NCBI GenBank assembly: GCA_947631625.1
Contig: CANRMA010000021.1
Coordinates: 1-39,927 of the forward strand
Source: an uncultured Lachnospiraceae bacterium
GTDB lineage: Bacteria; Bacillota; Clostridia; Lachnospirales; Lachnospiraceae
DNA length: 39,927 nucleotides
Direction: 5' to 3'
Position numbers and translations under genes: made by a program. The notes below the pieces were generated by a model. That model did not search any database. It was not told the DNA's origin and saw nothing but the letters and a program-made list of their open reading frames with translations. This document shows positions 34,839 to 39,927 of the stretch, piece after piece (position 1 is the first letter of the stretch; each line of letters begins with the position of its first letter).

Positions 34839-35957
34839 ATGAAAAAGAAAGCATTAGCATTACTTTTGTCATCTGCAATGACAGCTGCTTTACTTGCAGG
34901 CTGCGGTTCAGACGGCGCGGCTGAAGACAGCGCTGCTGACACAGGCGCAGAGACAGAAACAACGGACACAACGGACGCTGCGCAGTCAGATACTTCCGAT
35001 ACTGCGGCTGAAGGAGAAAACACCGAAGCCGGAGACCAGACGGAAGAAACGGTAGGAGGCGCAGAAGACGGAACGGTCTATAACATCGGAATCTGTCAGC
35101 TCGTTGAGCATGAAGCTCTCGGAGCTGCAACAGAAGGATTTGAGGCGGCTCTTACTGACCTGCTTGGAGAAGGCAATGTAAACTTCGATTTCCAGAACGC
35201 TCAGGGTGAGCAGACAAACTGCGCTACGATCTGTAACACATTTGTTTCGGACGGCGTGGATCTGATTCTGGCAAACGCTACGGCGCCCCTGCAGGCTGCA
35301 GCAGCTGCAACCAATGAGATCCCGATCCTTGGAACTTCCATTACGGATTATGCGACTGCTCTTGATATCTCAGACTGGAGCGGTTCAACAGGAACCAATG
35401 TATCAGGCACATCCGATCTTGCTCCGCTTGAGGAACAGGAAGATATGCTTTTGGAGCTTTTCCCTGATGTTGCCAAAGTAGGTATTCTTTACTGCTCAGC
35501 AGAACCCAACTCAAAATACCAGGCTGATGTTATCATCGGTTGTCTTGAAGAGGACGGTATTGAGTATGAAGAGTTTACGGCTGCCGATTCAAACGAGATC
35601 CAGTCAGTCGTTACAAGCGCATGTGAAAGCTGTGATGTAATTTACATTCCTACAGATAACACAATGGCTTCTGCGACAGAGACTATCAACAATGTATGCC
35701 TTCCCGCAAAAGTTCCCGTAGTTGCGGGTGAAGAAGGAATCTGCAAAGGCTGCGGCGTTGCAACTTTATCTATCAGCTACTATGATATAGGATATAAAGC
35801 AGGCGAAATGGCTTATGACATTCTTGTAAACGGCGCCGACGTATCCACAATGGATATAGAATATGCGCCTCAGGTAACCAAGGAGTACAATGAAGCTATC
35901 GCAACAGAGCTTGGCATTACTATTCCGGATGATTATGTTGCCATTGCAGCAGAATGA
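34839..35957 (+). CDS. ABC transporter substrate-binding lipoprotein (COG2984, TrpX-like)
   Basis: The 372-aa product starts with a lipoprotein signal peptide and lipobox LLAGC (lipidated C22), so it is anchored on the outer face of the membrane. A Glu/Asp/Thr-rich linker (about 24-75) follows, then a periplasmic-binding fold (YNIGICQLVEHEALGAATEGF, then GVDLILANATAPLQAA) of the ABC_sub_bind family PF04392. Relatives in Streptococcus (TrpX) are linked to tryptophan uptake, but no T-box or tryptophan signal is seen here, so an amino acid or related substrate is only inferred. Preferred use of ATC and other abundant codons suggests high expression. A stable hairpin follows before the permease gene. 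Confidence 0.9.
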   Translation: MKKKALALLLSSAMTAALLAGCGSDGAAEDSAADTGAETETTDTTDAAQSDTSDTAAEGENTEAGDQTEETVGGAEDGTVYNIGICQLVEHEALGAATEGFEAALTDLLGEGNVNFDFQNAQGEQTNCATICNTFVSDGVDLILANATAPLQAAAAATNEIPILGTSITDYATALDISDWSGSTGTNVSGTSDLAPLEEQEDMLLELFPDVAKVGILYCSAEPNSKYQADVIIGCLEEDGIEYEEFTAADSNEIQSVVTSACESCDVIYIPTDNTMASATETINNVCLPAKVPVVAGEEGICKGCGVATLSISYYDIGYKAGEMAYDILVNGADVSTMDIEYAPQVTKEYNEAIATELGITIPDDYVAIAAE

Positions 35958-36029
35958 TCTGTATGTCTTATAATATAAATGTATACTGTGAAAAACAATT
36001 TGTATGATCTTTCGTATAAATGAATTAAT

Positions 36030-36056
36030 ATGTGGGGATGGTTTCCATCCCCACAT
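36030..36056 (+). terminator. Intercistronic hairpin after the lipoprotein gene
   Basis: A perfect 12-bp stem ATGTGGGGATGG (36030-36041) with its complement at 36045-36056, three-base loop. Only TTTAG follows, so it is probably a partial terminator or 3' mRNA-stability element, giving more lipoprotein than permease. Confidence 0.7.
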
Positions 36057-36092
36057 TTAGAAATTTCTACCGCATATAATAGGGAGGTTTAC

Positions 36093-37037
36093 ATGGTATT
36101 ACTGGCATATTCATTATCGCCCTTATCACTTCTTAGGGCTATGCCCGGAGCCTGCGCCCAGGGACTTATCTGGGGAATTATGGCATTGGGAGTTTACATA
36201 ACATTTCGTATTCTGGATTTTGCCGATCTGACGGTTGACGGTTCTCTTGCGACCGGAGGGGCGGTGGCCGTTATGCTCATCCGTTCGGGAGTAAATCCGG
36301 CGGTTGCGTTGTTGGTAGCCTTTGCGGCAGGCATGGCGGCGGGTTTTATAACAGGAATGCTGCATACTGCGCTTGGTATTCCGGGAATTTTATCAAGTAT
36401 TCTTACACAGATTTCTTTATATTCCATTAATCTGAACATAATGGGAAAATCCAATCAGGCTATAAATGTCGATCAGTACAGGTTGGTGGTTTCCCTTCGT
36501 TATATATCCGGCGACGCTGTGACTAAATTTAAGTTCTACGGCGGCGTGGTTTTGGGCTGTATAATTTTGATCGCAATATTGTATTGTTACTTCGGAACGG
36601 AGCAGGGCTCGGCAATACGCGCGACAGGCTGTAATAAGAGCATGGCTAAGGCGCAGGGTATCAATACCAACTTTCATACGGTGTTGGCTTTGATGATATC
36701 CAACGGTCTTGTAGGACTCTGCGGCGGCCTTTATGCACAGTATCAGGGTTCGGCAGATGTAAATATGGGTCGCGGCGCCATAGTTATAGGTCTGGCGGCA
36801 GTTATAATCGGTGAAGTTATATTCGGAAAGTTATGCGCGGGTAAACATTTTACCTTTGCATACAATATGATCTCGGTTGTTTTAGGCGCTGTTATATATT
36901 ATATAGTCATTTCATTTGTACTCTGGCTCAAGATGCCGTCGGATGATATGAAACTGTTCTCTGCAATAGTAGTGGCGATCTTCCTTTCCATACCTTATCT
37001 GAAAGGGAAATACGGTAAGAAAGGAGCGGCGAAATAA
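36093..37037 (+). CDS. ABC transporter permease (COG4120, TrpY-like)
   Basis: The 314-aa membrane protein is made almost entirely of hydrophobic helices (about eight or nine) and belongs to the LivH/LivM-like permease superfamily BPD_transp_2. Visible family traits are the GLIWGIMALGVYITFRILDFADLTVDGS start and the GxxSxAMAKAQGINT-like loop (RATGCNKSMAKAQGIN) that contacts the ATPase. I chose the ATG at 36093, five bases after GGGAGG; an ATG at 36030 lies in the hairpin and is rejected. It overlaps the ATPase gene by one base (TAATG), so translation is coupled. Confidence 0.9.
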   Translation: MVLLAYSLSPLSLLRAMPGACAQGLIWGIMALGVYITFRILDFADLTVDGSLATGGAVAVMLIRSGVNPAVALLVAFAAGMAAGFITGMLHTALGIPGILSSILTQISLYSINLNIMGKSNQAINVDQYRLVVSLRYISGDAVTKFKFYGGVVLGCIILIAILYCYFGTEQGSAIRATGCNKSMAKAQGINTNFHTVLALMISNGLVGLCGGLYAQYQGSADVNMGRGAIVIGLAAVIIGEVIFGKLCAGKHFTFAYNMISVVLGAVIYYIVISFVLWLKMPSDDMKLFSAIVVAIFLSIPYLKGKYGKKGAAK

Positions 37038-37840
37038 TGGCATATGCGCTTGAATTAAAAGATATCCATAAGACCTTCAATAAAGGCACCATTAACGAAA
37101 AAGTTGCGTTAAACGGTTTGGAACTTAAGCTGAATGAAGGCGATTTTGTTACAATAATCGGCGGAAACGGCGCCGGCAAGTCAACTATGTTAAATGCTAT
37201 TGCCGGAGTATGGTCTATAGATGCAGGCTCCATAATCATAGGCGGCAAGGACGTAACGTCGCTGCCTGAACATAAGCGGGCGAAGTTTCTCGGTCGTGTA
37301 TTTCAGGACCCTATGACGGGAACCGCCGCAACCATGTCCATAGATGAAAATATGGCAATAGCGGCAAGGCGCGGTAAGTCGCGTACACTTAAATGGGGCG
37401 TTACCAAGGCGGAAAAAGAGCAGTATAAAAATCAGCTTAAAAAGTTGGACCTGGGACTGGAGGAGAGACTTACAACCAAAGTAGGTCTGCTTTCCGGCGG
37501 GCAGAGGCAGGCTGTTACGCTGCTTATGGCGTCTTTGGAGAAGCCTGATCTTTTACTGCTCGATGAGCATACAGCGGCGTTAGACCCGAAAACCGCCGCC
37601 AAAGTGTTGGCATTATCGGATAAGATAATTGAGGAAAACAACCTTACCGCTCTTATGGTCACACATAATATGAAGGACGCAATCGCTCATGGCAACAGAC
37701 TTATAATGATGCACGAAGGCAGGATCATTTATGATGTGGCGGGAGAAGACAAGAAGAAACTCAAGGTTTCCGATCTTTTAGCTAAATTTGAAGAAGTGAG
37801 CGGCGGCGAATTTGCCAACGACAGGATGATGCTTTCGTAG
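37037..37840 (+). CDS. ABC transporter ATP-binding protein (COG1101, TrpZ-like)
   Basis: The 267-aa ATPase powers the importer. Walker A GGNGAGKST, Q-loop RVFQDPMTGTAATMS, signature LSGGQRQAV, Walker B LLLLDEHTAALD and H-loop VTHNMKDA are intact; the D-E-H variant after Walker B is typical of this COG1101 group. The start overlaps the permease stop. The operon order is lipoprotein, permease, ATPase, and no further gene follows on this transcript; no clear terminator is seen after 37840. Confidence 0.92.
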   Translation: MAYALELKDIHKTFNKGTINEKVALNGLELKLNEGDFVTIIGGNGAGKSTMLNAIAGVWSIDAGSIIIGGKDVTSLPEHKRAKFLGRVFQDPMTGTAATMSIDENMAIAARRGKSRTLKWGVTKAEKEQYKNQLKKLDLGLEERLTTKVGLLSGGQRQAVTLLMASLEKPDLLLLDEHTAALDPKTAAKVLALSDKIIEENNLTALMVTHNMKDAIAHGNRLIMMHEGRIIYDVAGEDKKKLKVSDLLAKFEEVSGGEFANDRMMLS

Positions 37841-37867
37841 AATTATTTTATTATGTATAAAATTATG

Positions 37868-37998
37868 TTTGGACGTATTTGTGTCAATACTCAAACGTAT
37901 TTGATTTATTGTTCAAACGTATTCGGCTTATTATTAAATATATTTGTGTTATTGATCAAATGTATTAGATTTATCACTTAAACGAATTTTTGTTATCG
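37868..37998 (+). repeat. Six degenerate 21-22-bp tandem direct repeats
   Basis: Units start at 37868, 37890, 37912, 37934, 37955 and 37977, with the approximate consensus YTCAAACGTATTTGNTTTA. Units 2 and 3 are closest to each other; unit 4 is one base shorter. The period equals two helical turns, so all units face the same side of the DNA. The array lies 115-245 bp upstream of the Fe-S scaffold start codon, upstream of weak promoter candidates (TTGTTA-16-TATATA near 37992-38019 and TTGCCT-17-TAAATA near 38052-38080). It may bind a regulator. The rest of 37841-38112 is AT-rich with nothing else visible. Confidence 0.7.
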
Positions 37999-38112
37999 CT
38001 TTTACGCACACTATATATATGGCAATAAATTGAAGTTAGGACTGGATTTTTTGCCTGTAGTGTGAGAAAATAATAAATAACCAATATATACATAATTGAA
38101 AGGAGTTATCAC

Positions 38113-38805
38113 ATGATCTATTCAAAAGAAGTTGAAGAAATGTGTACTGTAGCACAGGGTGTACATCATGGCTGTGCTCCAATCCCGGAGGAAGCAAAAT
38201 GGGTTCAGGCCAAAGAAGTAAAAGATATTTCCGGTCTGACGCATGGCGTAGGTTGGTGCGCTCCTCAGCAGGGCGCATGTAAACTGACCCTGAACGTAAA
38301 AGAGGGAATTATCCAGGAAGCATTGGTTGAGACTATCGGCTGTTCCGGTATGACTCATTCAGCCGCTATGGCATCAGAGATTTTACCGGGGCTGACAGTT
38401 ATGGAAGCGCTTAATACCGACCTTGTATGTGACGCCATCAATACGGCTATGAGAGAGTTGTTTTTACAGATCGTATACGGCCGTACGCAGTCAGCATTCT
38501 CAGAAGAAGGACTTCCTGTAGGCGCAGGTCTTGAAGATTTGGGTAAAGGTTTAAGAAGCCAGGTAGGCACTATGTACGGAACCTTAAAGAAAGGCCCCCG
38601 TTACCTTGAAATGGCTGAAGGTTATGTAACAGGCATCGCGTTGGATGCCAATGATGAGATCATCGGATATAAATTCGTAAGCCTTGGCAAGATGACAGAC
38701 TTTATCAAAAAAGGCGATGACCCCAACACAGCATATGAAAAAGCCTGCGGACAGTACGGCCGCGTTGATGATGCTGTAAAGATCATCGATCCCAGATGTG
38801 AATAA
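38113..38805 (+). CDS. Iron-sulfur cluster scaffold-like protein
   Basis: The 230-aa product resembles the NifU/IscU N-terminal scaffold fold in Clostridia-type proteins that pair with GGGtGRT proteins. Eight cysteines are present: C11, C21, C49, C56, C77, C106, C212 and C229. The motifs HHGCAP, WCAPQQGAC and ETIGCSGM give a conserved three-site pattern that could bind a cluster. It should be cytosolic. The client protein is unknown; the adjacent GGGtGRT protein, 64 bp downstream, is the obvious candidate. The start is preceded by AAGGAG. A small hairpin (AGCCG/CGGCT, 38807-38824) lies between the two genes. Confidence 0.8.
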   Translation: MIYSKEVEEMCTVAQGVHHGCAPIPEEAKWVQAKEVKDISGLTHGVGWCAPQQGACKLTLNVKEGIIQEALVETIGCSGMTHSAAMASEILPGLTVMEALNTDLVCDAINTAMRELFLQIVYGRTQSAFSEEGLPVGAGLEDLGKGLRSQVGTMYGTLKKGPRYLEMAEGYVTGIALDANDEIIGYKFVSLGKMTDFIKKGDDPNTAYEKACGQYGRVDDAVKIIDPRCE

Positions 38806-38869
38806 CAGCCGGTCAGGTTCGGCTTATAAAAAGACCTTATGCTGAATATAAACAGGAGGAAAAGATAAG

Positions 38870-39880
38870 ATGGCTTTATTTGAATCATATGAAAGACGAA
38901 TTGACAAGATCAATTCCGTATTAAACAGTTATGGTATTTCTTCGATTGAAGAAGCTGAGAAAATCACAAAAGATGCTGGCTTAGATGTATATGAGCAGGT
39001 TAAGAAGATCCAGCCTATCTGTTTCGAAAACGCTTGTTGGGCTTACACCGTAGGCGCTGCTATCGCTATTAAAAAAGTCTGCAAAAAAGCTGCAGACGCT
39101 GCCGCTGCAATCGGAGAGGGCCTTCAGGCTTTCTGTATTCCCGGTTCCGTTGCAGATACCCGTAAGGTAGGACTTGGACATGGTAATTTAGGAAAAATGT
39201 TATTGGAGGAAGAGACGGACTGCTTCGCATTCCTGGCAGGTCATGAATCTTTTGCAGCAGCCGAAGGAGCTATCGGTATTGCTGAGAAGGCCAACAAAGT
39301 CCGCCAGAAACCTCTTCGCGTTATCTTAAACGGTCTTGGAAAAGACGCTGCCAAGATCATTTCAAGAATTAACGGTTTTACGTTTGTTGAAACAGAGTAT
39401 GATCCTTATACAAATGAAGTTAAGGAAATAGACAGAATCGCTTATTCAGACGGACTTCGCTCCAAGGTAAACTGCTATGGCGCCAACTCCGTTCCGGAAG
39501 GCGTTGCGATCATGTGGAAAGAAAATGTAGACGTATCTATCACAGGTAACTCTACAAATCCTACCAGATTCCAACATCCGGTTGCAGGTACATATAAGAA
39601 AGAGAGAACCGAAGCAGGAAAGAAATATTTCTCGGTAGCATCAGGCGGCGGTACGGGACGTACGCTTCATCCCGACAATATGGCTGCAGGTCCCGCTTCA
39701 TACGGTTTTACCGATACATTGGGACGTATGCATTCTGACGCTCAGTTTGCAGGTTCATCTTCGGTACCCGCTCACGTTGAGATGATGGGTCTTATCGGTA
39801 TGGGTAACAACCCGATGGTAGGCGCTACCGTTGCTGTTGCGGTTTCGATAGAGGAAGCGGCGAAGGCCGGGAAGTTCTGA
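38870..39880 (+). CDS. GGGtGRT family protein of unknown function
   Basis: The 336-aa product carries the family-naming motif GGGTGRT at residues 259-265, in SVASGGGTGRTLHPDN. Other conserved-looking stretches are CFENACWAYTVGAAIA (51-66), GLGHGNLGKMLLEEETDCF, and the C-terminal GLIGMGNNPMVGATVAVAV. Cysteines at 51, 56, 71, 89, 118 and 202 could take part in cluster binding. No export signal or membrane helix is convincing. The function is unknown; pairing with a scaffold-like protein suggests an Fe-S-dependent role. The ATG follows AGGAGGA at 38854-38860, a strong ribosome site, and codon use (ATC/ATT for isoleucine, almost no ATA) suggests high expression. The last 47 bases of the window hold nothing recognisable. 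Confidence 0.88.
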   Translation: MALFESYERRIDKINSVLNSYGISSIEEAEKITKDAGLDVYEQVKKIQPICFENACWAYTVGAAIAIKKVCKKAADAAAAIGEGLQAFCIPGSVADTRKVGLGHGNLGKMLLEEETDCFAFLAGHESFAAAEGAIGIAEKANKVRQKPLRVILNGLGKDAAKIISRINGFTFVETEYDPYTNEVKEIDRIAYSDGLRSKVNCYGANSVPEGVAIMWKENVDVSITGNSTNPTRFQHPVAGTYKKERTEAGKKYFSVASGGGTGRTLHPDNMAAGPASYGFTDTLGRMHSDAQFAGSSSVPAHVEMMGLIGMGNNPMVGATVAVAVSIEEAAKAGKF

Positions 39881-39927
39881 AAATACCTTGTGAATTGAAA
39901 ATGCCGTAAGGCTTGAAAGTACCGTAA

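Noticed and set aside
37868..37998. CRISPR array
   Set aside because: Repeats are contiguous with no unique spacers, are degenerate, and no cas gene is in the window.

Overview
The window looks like a chromosomal segment of an anaerobic, low-to-mid GC Gram-positive bacterium of the class Clostridia, most likely Lachnospiraceae. This rests on an oxygen-sensitive class III ribonucleotide reductase (nrdD/nrdG), a lipobox substrate-binding lipoprotein, a SpoIID-like/LysM protein, a serC-serA-DUF1015 cluster, and an Fe-S scaffold/GGGtGRT gene pair typical of gut Clostridia. Genus and species cannot be fixed from the sequence alone. Nearly all genes lie on the + strand; only a small 84-codon gene and a two-gene ABC operon are on the - strand. 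There are no phage genes, transposase or CRISPR array. Two small non-coding repeat elements do carry insertion signatures.

Layout. 1-2564: promoter, serC, serA and a strong terminator (serine biosynthesis). 2600-2770: a 145-bp repeat element flanked by an 11-bp direct repeat. 2791-4611: SpoIID-like protein with two peptidoglycan-binding and two LysM domains. 4720-4974 (-): a conserved-looking small protein with its own promoter. 4975-5382: a partial second copy of the repeat, interrupted by a 145-bp palindromic element flanked by 9-bp direct repeats. 5383-10133: DUF1015 protein, glycogen branching enzyme with an unusual coiled-coil tail, and an MscS channel. 10193-16399: a secreted 2068-aa surface protein with an RCC1 propeller and a repetitive stalk. 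16567-16639: tRNA-Thr(CGU).

16732-19065: TPR plus DUF4037 protein. 19211-22100: nrdD and nrdG behind two NrdR-box-like sites; nrdG overlaps the convergent ABC permease. 22080-23640 (-): a NitT/TauT/thiamine-precursor-type ABC permease and ATPase. 23912-26486: argH and asd. 26542-34750: a co-oriented run of a degenerate-GGDEF/EAL phosphodiesterase, a DUF234-type ATPase, topoisomerase III, a left-handed beta-helix protein and a PAS/degenerate-GGDEF/GAF sensor. 34839-37840: a three-gene ABC importer of the TrpXYZ-like class, with an internal hairpin after the lipoprotein gene. 37868-37998: six degenerate 21-22-bp tandem repeats. 38113-39880: Fe-S scaffold-like protein and GGGtGRT protein.

How the genes work together. 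Core metabolism is represented by serine synthesis, arginine synthesis (last step), the aspartate pathway branch, glycogen and anaerobic dNTP supply. The least understood parts are the Fe-S scaffold/GGGtGRT pair behind the tandem repeat array, the nested repeat elements, and the giant RCC1 surface protein. All function calls come from reading motifs by eye; no database search was run.
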